A stretch of DNA of 64,000 nt from an uncultured Clostridia bacterium (GTDB taxonomy: Bacteria; Bacillota; Clostridia; UBA1381): contig CAKSSN010000002.1 of the NCBI GenBank assembly GCA_934489015.1, positions 124,001 to 188,000 on the forward strand. Reading direction: 5' to 3'. The notes under the pieces are model-generated. The model was not told the origin of the DNA. It was given only the letters and a program-made list of their open reading frames with translations, and made no database searches. Shown one piece after another: positions 18,891-26,611 of this stretch. How positions within the stretch are numbered: position 1 is the stretch's first letter; the number at the start of each line of letters is the position of its first letter. The translations under genes were made by a program, and so were the position numbers.

Positions 18891-19121
18891 TCAAACAGTT
18901 TCCTTTATAAAATCAACCGCATCTGCGACCGTAACAAAATTTTCTGCCGCCTCGTCCGGTATTTCAATATCAAACTCGGCTTCAATTCCCATAATAAGCT
19001 CAACGATGTCAAGCGAATCCGCTCCGAGATCATCTATAAAAGATGTTGTCTGACAGACTGCGTTTTTATCAATCCCCAGCTGCTCGGCTATAACCTTTTT
19101 AACTCTCTCAAGCTCATCCAA
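18891..19121 (-). CDS. acpP: Acyl carrier protein
   Basis: Carrier of growing acyl chains in type II fatty acid synthesis, 76 residues. The 4'-phosphopantetheine serine is Ser36 in GADSLDIV, surrounded by the usual acidic helix II. Length and sequence are those of a housekeeping ACP. The start is TTG at 19121, eight bases after GGAGG. It lies 42 bases after plsX, whose product uses acyl-ACP, and upstream of rnc. The genes fabD and fabG, which often separate plsX from acpP, are not here. Confidence 0.97.
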   Translation of the reverse strand: MDELERVKKVIAEQLGIDKNAVCQTTSFIDDLGADSLDIVELIMGIEAEFDIEIPDEAAENFVTVADAVDFIKETV

Positions 19122-19163
19122 TGCTAATTCCTCCCCAAACGATGTTTATCCCAAATGTATTAA

Positions 19164-20156
19164 TCAAGCCTTTTCCGACGCCGCTTCTTCAATTTCGGCG
19201 TTTACATTCCTTTCAACCCATTTTTCCGCCTGCTTTATGCAAAGCGCAAAGCTGTCGGCATCTGACGAGCCGTGTGCCTTTATAACGGGCTTTTTTATCC
19301 CCAAAAGCGGTGCACCGCCGTATTCTTTGTAATTAAATTTTTTCTTAAAGCTGTCAAGGCTGCCCTTTACCATAAGCGCCGCCAAAAGAGAAAATATGTT
19401 TTTCTTGAATATTCCCTTTATCTCGCGCGCAATCATTGACGCCGTACCCTCGATTGATTTAAGTGCAATATTTCCGCCGAAGCCGTCGCATACGACAACA
19501 TCGGCATCTCCCGACATAATATCTCTGCCCTCGATATTGCCGATAAAATTAATATCTGCATTTTTCAAAAGCTCATGTGATGCTCTGACGGTTTCATCGC
19601 CCTTTTCCTCCTCCTGACCGTTTGACAGGAGAGCTACGGCAGGGCTGTCTATATCCATAAGCTTTTTCATATATATGCTTCCCATAACCGCAAAGCTTTT
19701 TAAATCCTCAGGTCTGCACCCAACATTTGCGCCGCAGTCAAGCAGAAGCACTCCGCCGCGCTCGCTCGGAAGTACAGCGGCAAGAGCCGGCCTTCTTATT
19801 CCCTTTATTCTTCCCACGCCCGTCAGCGCCGCCGCAAGAAGCGCGCCCGTGTTTCCCGCCGAAACAAAAGCGTCGCCTGCACCCTCACGGAGAAGACTTG
19901 CCCCAACAACAATTGACGAGTTTCTCTTTTCTCTAACCGCAATTGCCGGGCGCTCGTTATTTGTTATAACCTCCGGCGCGTTATGTACCGATATTTTGCC
20001 GCTTCTTTTCGGATATTTCAAAAGGAGCTCATTTATTTTATCCTCTTTGCCGACAAGTATTATTTCGACATCGGAGTTTTCCGCCACCGCTACCGCAGCA
20101 GCAACCGGCACCTGTGGCGCATTATCTCCGCCGAATGCGTCAACTATTATTTTCAA
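19164..20156 (-). CDS. plsX: Phosphate acyltransferase PlsX
   Basis: Makes acyl-phosphate from acyl-ACP, the first step of phosphatidic acid synthesis by the PlsX/PlsY route. The 330-residue protein begins with the family signature KIIVDAFGGDNAP and contains GALLAAALTGVGRI and VVCDGFGGNI blocks. Length is typical. Start is TTG at 20156 with GAGGG seven bases upstream. It opens the plsX-acpP-rnc-radical SAM-smc-ftsY-polC run; no clear promoter of its own was found in the 84 bases behind iscU, where a stable hairpin lies, so partial read-through from nifS-iscU is possible. Confidence 0.95.
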   Translation of the reverse strand: MKIIVDAFGGDNAPQVPVAAAVAVAENSDVEIILVGKEDKINELLLKYPKRSGKISVHNAPEVITNNERPAIAVREKRNSSIVVGASLLREGAGDAFVSAGNTGALLAAALTGVGRIKGIRRPALAAVLPSERGGVLLLDCGANVGCRPEDLKSFAVMGSIYMKKLMDIDSPAVALLSNGQEEEKGDETVRASHELLKNADINFIGNIEGRDIMSGDADVVVCDGFGGNIALKSIEGTASMIAREIKGIFKKNIFSLLAALMVKGSLDSFKKKFNYKEYGGAPLLGIKKPVIKAHGSSDADSFALCIKQAEKWVERNVNAEIEEAASEKA

Positions 20157-20194
20157 GTTAAATCCCTCACTTTGTCAAAGCGTTTTCGGCTGCC

Positions 20195-20227
20195 TTTACC
20201 GCCGCGCAAAATATACACGGCGGTAAA
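20195..20227. other. Strong hairpin between iscU and plsX
   Basis: TTTACCGCCG and CGGCGGTAAA form a perfect ten-base stem with a 13-base loop, 14 bases after the iscU stop. It lacks a following T-run on the minus strand, so it is not a standard terminator; it may protect the upstream mRNA 3' end or weaken read-through. Confidence 0.55.
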
Positions 20228-20240
20228 AACATATAAAGGC

Positions 20241-20675
20241 TTACTGTTCGCTGTCGGCTTGTCTGCATTTTTTGCAGCAGAAATCGCAGCCCTTTTTCTC
20301 AACCTCAATGCCCTGACGCTTTTTGTAATCCTCAATTGCACTTCTTATGGCTTCCTCAGCCAAAACAGAGCAGTGGATTTTCTCCGGCGGCAGACCGTCA
20401 AGAGCCTCCATAACGGCTTTATTTGTAAGCGCAAGCGCTTCATCAACCGTTTTGCCCTTAACCATTTCCGTTGCCATTGAGCTTGTTGCAATAGCCGCTC
20501 CGCAGCCGAATGTTTTGAATTTAACATCCTTAATAATGTTATCCTCAATATCCATATAAATTTTCATTATATCGCCGCATTTCGGGTTACCAACCTGACC
20601 TACCGCATTTGCGTCCTCTATTTCTCCGACATTTCTCGGATTTGCAAAATGGTCCATTACCTTTTCACTATACAT
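20241..20675 (-). CDS. iscU: Fe-S cluster assembly scaffold IscU/NifU-like
   Basis: Scaffold on which sulfur from NifS and iron are built into a cluster. The 144-residue protein has the three conserved cysteines at C33 (GNPKCGD), C58 (TFGCGAA) and C102 (IHCSVLAEE), plus the acidic scaffold Asp after C33. Beyond the normal end (about residue 122) there is an unusual tail with four more cysteines, C130, C133, C134 and C137. I start at ATG 20675, nine bases after AAAGGA; an ATG three codons earlier touches the ribosome binding site. It follows nifS after 117 bases that can form alternative hairpins. Confidence 0.93.
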   Translation of the reverse strand: MYSEKVMDHFANPRNVGEIEDANAVGQVGNPKCGDIMKIYMDIEDNIIKDVKFKTFGCGAAIATSSMATEMVKGKTVDEALALTNKAVMEALDGLPPEKIHCSVLAEEAIRSAIEDYKKRQGIEVEKKGCDFCCKKCRQADSEQ

Positions 20676-20792
20676 AAAAATCATTCCTTTCGCTAAAACC
20701 GTTGACAGACAGTTGAATAATATTTATTCCCGTTTAATATAAACGTCTGAGGCGGCTGTCTGCATAAAGCCTCAGCAGCACAATATATGCGC

Positions 20793-21971
20793 TTACTTGT
20801 TTTTAACCTCTTCGTAAAGCGGCGACATATCGCGCAGTCTTTGTATAATCGGGGGAAGAACCTCAAGGAGATAATCTATATCCTCGTCGGTTGTTTCCGG
20901 TCCTACACTTAATCTGAGAGAGCCGTGAGCAATTTCATGCGGCAGTCCGATTGCAAGAAGAACATGAGAAGGATCAAGCGAGCCGGACGCGCACGCGCTT
21001 CCGCTCGATGCCGCAATGCCCTTCATGTCAAGAAGCATAAGTATCGATTCGCCCTCTATATACTTAAACGAGAAATTAACATTGCTGCACGCTCTTTCCT
21101 CTCTCGGTCCGTTAAGGCGGCAATACGGAATTTTGCTTTCAATTCCGTCAATTATGCGCTTTTGAAGTCGGCGGCAATGCTCCGTGTTCTTGTTCATATC
21201 GCGGACAGCAATTTCAAGCGCTGCGGCAAGTCCGACAATTCCTGCAAGATTTTCCGTTGCGGCTCTTTTACCGCGCTCCTGACCTCCGCCGTGAATAAGG
21301 TTGTCAATCTTAACGCCGTTTCTTATATAAAGCGCACCGACGCCTTTCGGTCCGTTAAACTTATGAGCGGAGATTGAAAGCAGATCGACTCCCAAATCCT
21401 TAACATCTATGTTCATATGACCTGCTGCCTGAACAGCGTCTGTATGGAACAGAATTTTATGAGATTTTGCAACCTCACTTATTTTTTTAATCGGCTCGAT
21501 TGTTCCGATTTCGTTGTTTACCGTCATGATGCTTATAAGTATTGTATTTTCCGTTATAGCGTTTTCAACGCTTTCGGGAGAAACAACGCCGTATTCATCA
21601 ACCGGCAAATACGTCACCTCAAAGCCCTGCTTTTCAAGCCAGTGGCACGTATTAAGCACCGCATGATGCTCAATAGATGACGTTATAATATGATTTCCTT
21701 TTCCCCTGTTTGCAAATGCAATTCCTTTAAGCGCCCAGTTATCCGCTTCACAGCCTGAGCCCGTAAAATATATCTCCGCAGGCTTTGCGCCGAGCAAGCC
21801 TGCAACCTTTTCGCGAGCCTCGTATAAAGCCGTCTCTGCCTGTCTGCCGACCTCGTAAAACTTTGAAGACGCGTTTCCGTACACGTCTGTTAAATAAGGC
21901 GTCATTTTTTCAAAGACTTCCCTGCTAAGCTTGGTAGTTGCATTGTTATCAAGGTATACACTACGCTCCAT
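20793..21971 (-). CDS. nifS: Cysteine desulfurase NifS/IscS-type
   Basis: PLP enzyme that removes sulfur from cysteine as an enzyme-bound persulfide for Fe-S clusters and thio-modifications. The 392-residue protein starts VYLDNNATT, has the PLP lysine in SAHKFNGPKG near 203 and the active cysteine in SGSACASGS near 324, with the long flexible loop of group I enzymes. The open frame runs 26 codons further to 22049, but that stretch is the promoter itself; ATG 21971 follows GGAAGGAAGG. First gene of nifS-iscU, divergent from tmcAL. No iscR regulator gene is next to it. Confidence 0.95.
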   Translation of the reverse strand: MERSVYLDNNATTKLSREVFEKMTPYLTDVYGNASSKFYEVGRQAETALYEAREKVAGLLGAKPAEIYFTGSGCEADNWALKGIAFANRGKGNHIITSSIEHHAVLNTCHWLEKQGFEVTYLPVDEYGVVSPESVENAITENTILISIMTVNNEIGTIEPIKKISEVAKSHKILFHTDAVQAAGHMNIDVKDLGVDLLSISAHKFNGPKGVGALYIRNGVKIDNLIHGGGQERGKRAATENLAGIVGLAAALEIAVRDMNKNTEHCRRLQKRIIDGIESKIPYCRLNGPREERACSNVNFSFKYIEGESILMLLDMKGIAASSGSACASGSLDPSHVLLAIGLPHEIAHGSLRLSVGPETTDEDIDYLLEVLPPIIQRLRDMSPLYEEVKNK

Positions 21972-22020
21972 TATGTTTCCTTCCTTCCGGTACCCATTTT
22001 TCTCCACGATACCATAATAT

Positions 22021-22049
22021 ATTATACTTTTTTTTTTGACAAATGTCAA
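22021..22049 (-). promoter_or_regulatory. Sigma-A promoter for nifS-iscU with overlapping palindrome
   Basis: Minus strand: -35 TTGACA (22044-22049), 17-base spacer containing a run of ten A, -10 TATAAT (22021-22026). The -35 box is half of the perfect inverted repeat TTGACA-TT-TGTCAA (22036-22049), which could be an operator. Confidence 0.85.
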
Positions 22050-22096
22050 TACTATTTTAAAAAGACAAAAATATTATTTCAATTTTAAAAAAAAGC

Positions 22097-22125
22097 TATA
22101 CATTTACGACAATTTATTGTATAAT
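22097..22125 (+). promoter_or_regulatory. Probable promoter for tmcAL
   Basis: Plus strand: -35 TATACA (22097-22102), 17-base spacer, -10 TATAAT (22120-22125), about 35 bases before the start codon. Confidence 0.65.
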
Positions 22126-22160
22126 ATATATGTGATAAATTTTAAATCGGAGATGAGAAT

Positions 22161-23324
22161 ATGTCTGTATGTGCAATAACAGCCGAATACAATCCGTTTC
22201 ATTCGGGTCACAAATATCAGATAGACGAGGTTAAAAAAAGCTTTGATACGATTGTTATAATCATGAGCGGCTCATTTACCCAGCGCGGAGGAGCGGCGAT
22301 ATTAAACAAATGGGACAGAGCAAAATCCGCCGTTATGTGCGGCGCGAGCCTTGTTCTTGAGCTGCCTGCCGTTTTTGCGGTCAATACTGCCGAAAGATTT
22401 GCCTATGGCGCAATTTCGATAATTAACGCGCTCGGCTGTGTTGACGCGGTTTCGTTCGGCTCGGAATGCGGCGATATTAAAGCGCTTACAAATTCCGCAA
22501 AGCAGCTTGCTTATGAAGAAAAAAGCGTGTCGGACAAACTCGGAAAATATTTAAAGGAGGGTATGTCGTATGCCGCCGCGCGGACAAAGGCGTTTGACGG
22601 AATAATCGGCAGCGAGCTGCTTTCAAATCCGAACAATATTTTAGCCCTTGAATATATAAGGCACCTTATTCTCTCCGAAAGCAAAACAGAGCCGATAACA
22701 CTGAAAAGACAGGGCGGCGGCTATCACAGCGAAAGCCTTTCGCACTCTCTTGCAAGCGCAAGTGCAATAAGAGCGGCGCTCTCCGAGCCGGAGAAAATAA
22801 AGCCGCATATGCCGCCTGACGCATTTGACATACTTCAAAGCGCGGATAAATATTATCTTTCAAACCTCGATAATGCCGCGCTGTTTCATATAAGAAGCGG
22901 AAAAGCGGAAAATTTAAAAAGCGCCTTAGAATGCACTGAGGGAATTGAAAACAGAATTTACCGCGCCGCTGCGGAAAACTCATCTATTGAAGCTGTAGCA
23001 CAGGCATCCTCCTCAAAGCGCACACCCGTTTCAAAAATAAGAAGAATTATTCTCTCCTCAATGCTCGGAATTGACGCTCCCCTTTCGTACCATGCGCCGC
23101 AGTACGCACGCGTTCTCGCGTTTGACAAAAAGGGACAATCTCTTTTATCCGATATAAAGAAAACTTCTTCACTTACGCTTGTTACAAAGCCGTCGCGCTT
23201 TGAGGACGAAATACTAAAAAAGGATATTTTAGCTGCCGATATTCATGCGCTTTGCTGCGAAAACCCAAAAGGCAGAGCTGCCGGGAGCGACTTTTTACGC
23301 TCGCCATTTGTTTATGAAATTTAG
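22161..23324 (+). CDS. tmcAL: tRNA(Met) cytidine acetate ligase
   Basis: Makes N4-acetylcytidine at the wobble base of elongator tRNA-Met using ATP and acetate (B. subtilis YlbM/TmcAL family). The 387-residue protein has the nucleotidyltransferase motif NPFHSGHKY (His14, His17) and the second block IMSGSFTQRGG near residue 32. It is slightly shorter than the B. subtilis enzyme. Start ATG 22161 follows GGAGATG. It is divergent from nifS with separate promoters. Its last 30 bases are antisense to the end of a MATE transporter remnant, which suggests the region downstream was rearranged. Confidence 0.9.
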   Translation: MSVCAITAEYNPFHSGHKYQIDEVKKSFDTIVIIMSGSFTQRGGAAILNKWDRAKSAVMCGASLVLELPAVFAVNTAERFAYGAISIINALGCVDAVSFGSECGDIKALTNSAKQLAYEEKSVSDKLGKYLKEGMSYAAARTKAFDGIIGSELLSNPNNILALEYIRHLILSESKTEPITLKRQGGGYHSESLSHSLASASAIRAALSEPEKIKPHMPPDAFDILQSADKYYLSNLDNAALFHIRSGKAENLKSALECTEGIENRIYRAAAENSSIEAVAQASSSKRTPVSKIRRIILSSMLGIDAPLSYHAPQYARVLAFDKKGQSLLSDIKKTSSLTLVTKPSRFEDEILKKDILAADIHALCCENPKGRAAGSDFLRSPFVYEI

Positions 23325-23459
23325 CATTGCGGCAACGCACGCCGCAGCCATCTCGCCTGCCGGATACGACAGCCACAGACCGACAGTTCCGAAATAATGC
23401 GAAAATAAAAACGCCAATGCAGCCGTTAAAACAAATCCGAGCGCAAAAATTTTGCCGCC
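23295..23459 (-). pseudogene. Remnant of a MATE-family efflux transporter (C-terminal end)
   Basis: On the minus strand the frame just after a stop at 23460-23462 reads 54 residues with the look of a final MATE transmembrane region: LGFVLTAALAFLFS, then HYFGTVGLWLSYPAGE, then AACVAAMLNFINKW before the stop at 23295. GxxGLWLSYPxxE is typical of the last helices of MATE exporters. No upstream coding sequence is left: in-frame stops occur immediately before, and about 400 residues are missing. An ATG-AAG-stop with a ribosome binding site and a copy of the leader repeat lies just upstream, as if most of the gene was deleted between start and tail. Confidence 0.65.
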
Positions 23460-23489
23460 TTACTTCATTATTTTTTACCGCTGCTTTCC

Positions 23490-23551
23490 GTGCCGCAAAG
23501 CACAACTCTTAAGTCTGATACCGCCCTTAAAAGTCATGCTATGGACTTTTT
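23490..23551. repeat. Dispersed leader repeat, copy C
   Basis: Minus strand: hairpin AAAAAGTC-CATAGCAT-GACTTTT, spacer, then TTGTGCTTTGCGGCAC, followed by GGAAAG and an ATG. The loop CATAGCA(C/T) is shared with copy B while the stem differs, so the pairing is preserved by compensating changes. It lies just upstream of the MATE remnant. Confidence 0.55.
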
Positions 23552-23560
23552 AAGGGCTTT
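23523..23560 (+). terminator. Possible terminator of tmcAL
   Basis: Plus strand: GCCCTTAAAAGTC and GACTTTTTAAGGGC pair over 13 bases with one bulge, followed by TTTCTCTCC. The T-run is weak, and the hairpin overlaps repeat copy C, so the assignment is tentative. Confidence 0.4.
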
Positions 23561-23575
23561 CTCTCCTATAAATTT

Positions 23576-23628
23576 AAAAAGCACCGAAATTCATATCTTC
23601 CAAGAACTAACGATACAAATTCCGGTGC
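23576..23628 (-). terminator. Intrinsic terminator downstream of walR-walK-yycI
   Basis: Minus strand: GCACCGGAATT and AATTTCGGTGC form an 11-base stem (one G-U pair) around a 26-base loop, followed by five T. It is the first good terminator after yycI, about 365 bases beyond its stop. Confidence 0.65.
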
Positions 23629-23683
23629 AGAAGCACCAATTACCCGGTGGCAATTTTAAAATATTAAATTTTTTATCCGCGCT

Positions 23684-23713
23684 TTAGGAATGAGAGGGTT
23701 GAACTCATGTCTA
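23684..23713. repeat. Short copy of the GAACTCATG hairpin repeat
   Basis: TTAGGAATGAGAGGG followed by TTGAACTCATGTCTA. It matches the outer parts of the 60-base hairpin at 28785-28844 with the central arm missing, so it looks like a deletion derivative of the same element. Confidence 0.55.
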
Positions 23714-23994
23714 GCCGAAAGAAAGTAATTCGAACCCGTCTGAAAAGGCATAATTTCGGCATATTTCAGTTTGTCATCTTTGAAAGGCGCGAGCCTTCCG
23801 GCATCCTCCACACTAAAATCTACTCAAAATTCTGTCCTTTTCAGATCGTAGAATTTTGAAAGTGTGAATTTTTGGTTTTGTAAGGCAAAAACGGAGATAA
23901 TCCTGGCGGATTATCGAGTATTTTAACACAGCAAAAGCGGAAATTCACCTTTCAAAATCGGAGTTCGGATTGCTTTTTTTCGGCAATCGTCTTT

Positions 23995-24753
23995 CTAAAC
24001 ATAGTATCTGCCGCCGTCCGCCGTAACAATCTCCCATACGGGATATGCAGCGCCGTCCTTAACCTTATACCCAATGTTCATATCGGTAACCGTAAGTCCG
24101 TTTGCGGTTTCCTCCCCCGCAAGCTCCGCAAGAGCCGAGCACGGCGATTTAACAAGCTCCCTGCCGCTTTTTGAAAACGTAACGGGCTTTGCTTCAAGCT
24201 TATATGCACCATTCGGGGAAATTGTAATATTAATTGGACAGTCAAAAACATTTTTGCCGTCAATCTGCGGAATAAGGCTTATGCTCACGGTGTCATCCTT
24301 TTCGTAAACATGGGCTTCCATCTCGTCATATGCAAGAGCAAACGATGAAACAAGCTTCCTCGCGTGCGTGAGTGCGCTGCTTTTATCGGAATAGCCGTCA
24401 AGCGTTCCGCTGACAAACAGCTCTCCGTCTTTTTCGCTCATGCTCACGCTGCCGCTTATATATGTTCCGTCAGACGATTTTGCCGCGCCGCTTCCGACAA
24501 TTTTTTCAGCGGCGGCTTCGGCGTTTTCAAACCTGTTTTCCACACTCGCGGTTTTTATAGAATGAACGCTTTTTTTAAGGAGCTTATCCGACACCTCTAT
24601 ATTGTTTTTTTCAAGCAGCTGTCTTGTCTGCTTTATTTCAACGTCGGTTACTCTTATATGATCCTCCGGATATTCGATAAGCGTAATAACCGCTGTCCAG
24701 ACAAGCGCAATAAATATAATCAAAAATATGCTTGTTCTTTTAAAAAGCTTCAT
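23995..24753 (-). CDS. yycI: YycI-like regulator of WalK
   Basis: Membrane-anchored partner that modulates the WalK sensor kinase. The 252-residue protein has one N-terminal membrane helix (about residues 8-27) and an extracellular domain; the segment after it, ending in TRQLLEKNNIEVS, matches the YycI pattern of a helix then LLKKNNI. The rest is beta-rich with no catalytic motif seen. It starts three bases after the walK stop, so the unit is walR-walK-yycI. The usual yycH neighbour and the WalJ metallohydrolase gene are missing, making this the only accessory protein here. Assignment rests on context and the N-terminal pattern. Confidence 0.75.
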   Translation of the reverse strand: MKLFKRTSIFLIIFIALVWTAVITLIEYPEDHIRVTDVEIKQTRQLLEKNNIEVSDKLLKKSVHSIKTASVENRFENAEAAAEKIVGSGAAKSSDGTYISGSVSMSEKDGELFVSGTLDGYSDKSSALTHARKLVSSFALAYDEMEAHVYEKDDTVSISLIPQIDGKNVFDCPINITISPNGAYKLEAKPVTFSKSGRELVKSPCSALAELAGEETANGLTVTDMNIGYKVKDGAAYPVWEIVTADGGRYYV

Positions 24754-24756
24754 AAC

Positions 24757-26577
24757 TTATGCAGGTACGGGAATAGTAATGCTTACCTCAGTACCCTTTC
24801 CTACCTCACTTACTATTTTGATTTTGCCGCCGAAAATATTCTCAACAGTCTGCTTTGCAATCGCAAGTCCAAGACCCGTTCCGCCCGTTTCGCGCGACCT
24901 TGCCTTATCAACTCTGTAAAATCTGTCGAATATATTAGGCAGATTTTCCTCCGGTATTCCAATTCCGTTATCTGTCACCTTTATGCATATATCATTATAA
25001 ACCTTGCTTGTGTAAACATCAATCGTTCCGCCGTCTTGGGTATATTTTACCGCGTTTGTGACTATATTTATAACGACTCTTTCAAGAGCGTCGGGATCGC
25101 CCATAATAATGGGAGCATCGTTAATGGGGCTGTAGGTAAGCTTCTGATTTTTCTTTGAAGCGTTTATCTGCATACGCTCCGTAACGGCAGTCACGATTTT
25201 TCTCACGTCAACCTTTTCCGGTATTTTATATGACGAGTGTTTGTCGTCAAGCGATGAGAGCGTGAGCAAATCGCTGATAAGACGCGCCATTCTGTCAGCT
25301 TCAGAGGCAATTACGCCTATAAATCTTGCCGCAAACTCACCCTCAGCCGCCGGGCTGTCAAGAAGAGTTTCCGAATATGACTTGATTGTTGTAATAGGCG
25401 TTCTCAGCTCGTGAGATACGTCTGCAACAAACGCGCGGCGCGAGTTTTCAAGCCGCTCCTGCCTTGTTGTGTCGTGAAGCACAACAACTATTCCGGCAAC
25501 CTTGCCATCAAGCTCAAAGGTTTTAAAGCTCATTAAAATATATTTTTCCTTATCAAGAGCAACCTTTCTTTCAACATCGCCGTCCGGCTTCATGTAAAGC
25601 AAATCGCCGATTGTTATATCAACATTAATTTCTTTAAAAAACTTGTCAAACTCTATGTCGTCGAGATAATTTCTCGAAAGAAGCCTTTTTGCTTCGTTAT
25701 TGTAATGTATCAGCTCGCCCTTTGTGTTAAACGCAAGCAGTCCGTCCGTCATGCTCTGCAAAATTGTTTCAAGCTTTGTCTGATCATTCTTTGCCTCCGT
25801 AATGGCAAGGTCAAGCTTATTTGCCATATTAACAAGCGCTTCGGAAAGCTCCGAAAGCTCATCATGACCGGCAACGTCCGTTTTTGCGTCAAGCTCACCC
25901 TCCGCAAGCTGCTTTGCCCAGCGGTTTAAATGCTTCAGCGGAATTGTAACGGAATTTGCGGTATAAAGCCCGGCAATCATTGAAAGAATTATTCCGCCAA
26001 TAAGGCATATTACATATAAAAGCAGCGATCGGCGCACATTTGCATAAAGCATATCGCCCGTATCGTTTATATATACAATATATTTTGAAGTGCCGAGCGC
26101 AACGGCATAATCCATGTGTTTTTGTATAAGCGAGGTTGACATTCCCGCATTGCCGTTAAGTGCTGCAATAATAGACGGAGTTTTAACAACGCCGTCGTCA
26201 ATTATCTTCTCGCTTGTTGAATAAAGCGGCGTTCCCGACGAGTCGAGAATACACATAAATCTTGACGAATTAATTCCCAGCTCTCCGGCATATGTCCATA
26301 TTCTGTCGTAAAGCCTTTTTGCGTTATCCATTTCAACGGCATTAACGGTCATATCCGCTCCGTCGTTATTAACCGTATAATCAACCTCTTCGGCAATGCC
26401 GCACAGCTCCCCGACAAGCTCGTCACTGAAAACCGACTTTACCGCCGTTTCAAAGCTCTGCTTTTCTCCGTAAATCATTGTTCCGGTCTGTATGGCGCAT
26501 ATCACCGTAAGCACCGCCGTAATGCAAAGGCAGCAAAGAAGCGCAAGCTTCCATTTTATACTTCTGAAATTATTCAA
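24757..26577 (-). CDS. walK: Sensor histidine kinase WalK
   Basis: Membrane kinase that controls cell wall hydrolase genes through WalR. The 606-residue protein has TM1 (about 10-30), an extracytoplasmic sensor domain (30-180), TM2 (about 183-205), a HAMP linker, a PAS domain (about 265-370), the phospho-acceptor His in SHELRTP near residue 388, and a HATPase domain with NIVTNAVKY, DNGIGIPEE and GGTGLGLAIAK. This TM-sensor-TM-HAMP-PAS-HisKA-HATPase layout is that of WalK. It follows walR after 34 bases and is joined to yycI. Confidence 0.93.
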   Translation of the reverse strand: MNNFRSIKWKLALLCCLCITAVLTVICAIQTGTMIYGEKQSFETAVKSVFSDELVGELCGIAEEVDYTVNNDGADMTVNAVEMDNAKRLYDRIWTYAGELGINSSRFMCILDSSGTPLYSTSEKIIDDGVVKTPSIIAALNGNAGMSTSLIQKHMDYAVALGTSKYIVYINDTGDMLYANVRRSLLLYVICLIGGIILSMIAGLYTANSVTIPLKHLNRWAKQLAEGELDAKTDVAGHDELSELSEALVNMANKLDLAITEAKNDQTKLETILQSMTDGLLAFNTKGELIHYNNEAKRLLSRNYLDDIEFDKFFKEINVDITIGDLLYMKPDGDVERKVALDKEKYILMSFKTFELDGKVAGIVVVLHDTTRQERLENSRRAFVADVSHELRTPITTIKSYSETLLDSPAAEGEFAARFIGVIASEADRMARLISDLLTLSSLDDKHSSYKIPEKVDVRKIVTAVTERMQINASKKNQKLTYSPINDAPIIMGDPDALERVVINIVTNAVKYTQDGGTIDVYTSKVYNDICIKVTDNGIGIPEENLPNIFDRFYRVDKARSRETGGTGLGLAIAKQTVENIFGGKIKIVSEVGKGTEVSITIPVPA

Positions 26578-26611
26578 AAAAATCCCTCTTATAAATTATT
26601 TATTATAGGCA

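Larger units (their letters stand above)
23325..23994. other. Gene-poor stretch with transporter remnant and hairpin repeats
   Basis: No intact gene is visible in these 670 bases between convergent tmcAL and yycI. Contents in order: the MATE remnant, leader repeat copy C, a plus-strand hairpin that may end tmcAL transcription, a minus-strand intrinsic terminator, a short copy of the GAACTCATG repeat, and a roughly 280-base section (about 23700-23985) with stable stem-loops, including GATAATCC/GGATTATC and CAAAATTCT/AGAATTTTG nested inside CACACT/AGTGTG. A 38-to-43-codon minus-strand frame crosses that section but has no ribosome binding site. Confidence 0.6.

Noticed and set aside
21972..22049. 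Upstream extension of nifS as part of the protein
   Set aside because: The 26 extra codons run through the -10 box, the A-run spacer and the -35 box; ATG 21971 has the ribosome binding site and the family N-terminus.
22641..22983. Minus-strand frames inside tmcAL
   Set aside because: They lie opposite a clear family gene and show no initiation signal.
23182..23505. 107-codon minus-strand frame across the end of tmcAL
   Set aside because: It is a different frame from the MATE-like remnant and gives a basic, unrecognisable product; the remnant frame at 23295-23459 explains the coding signal.
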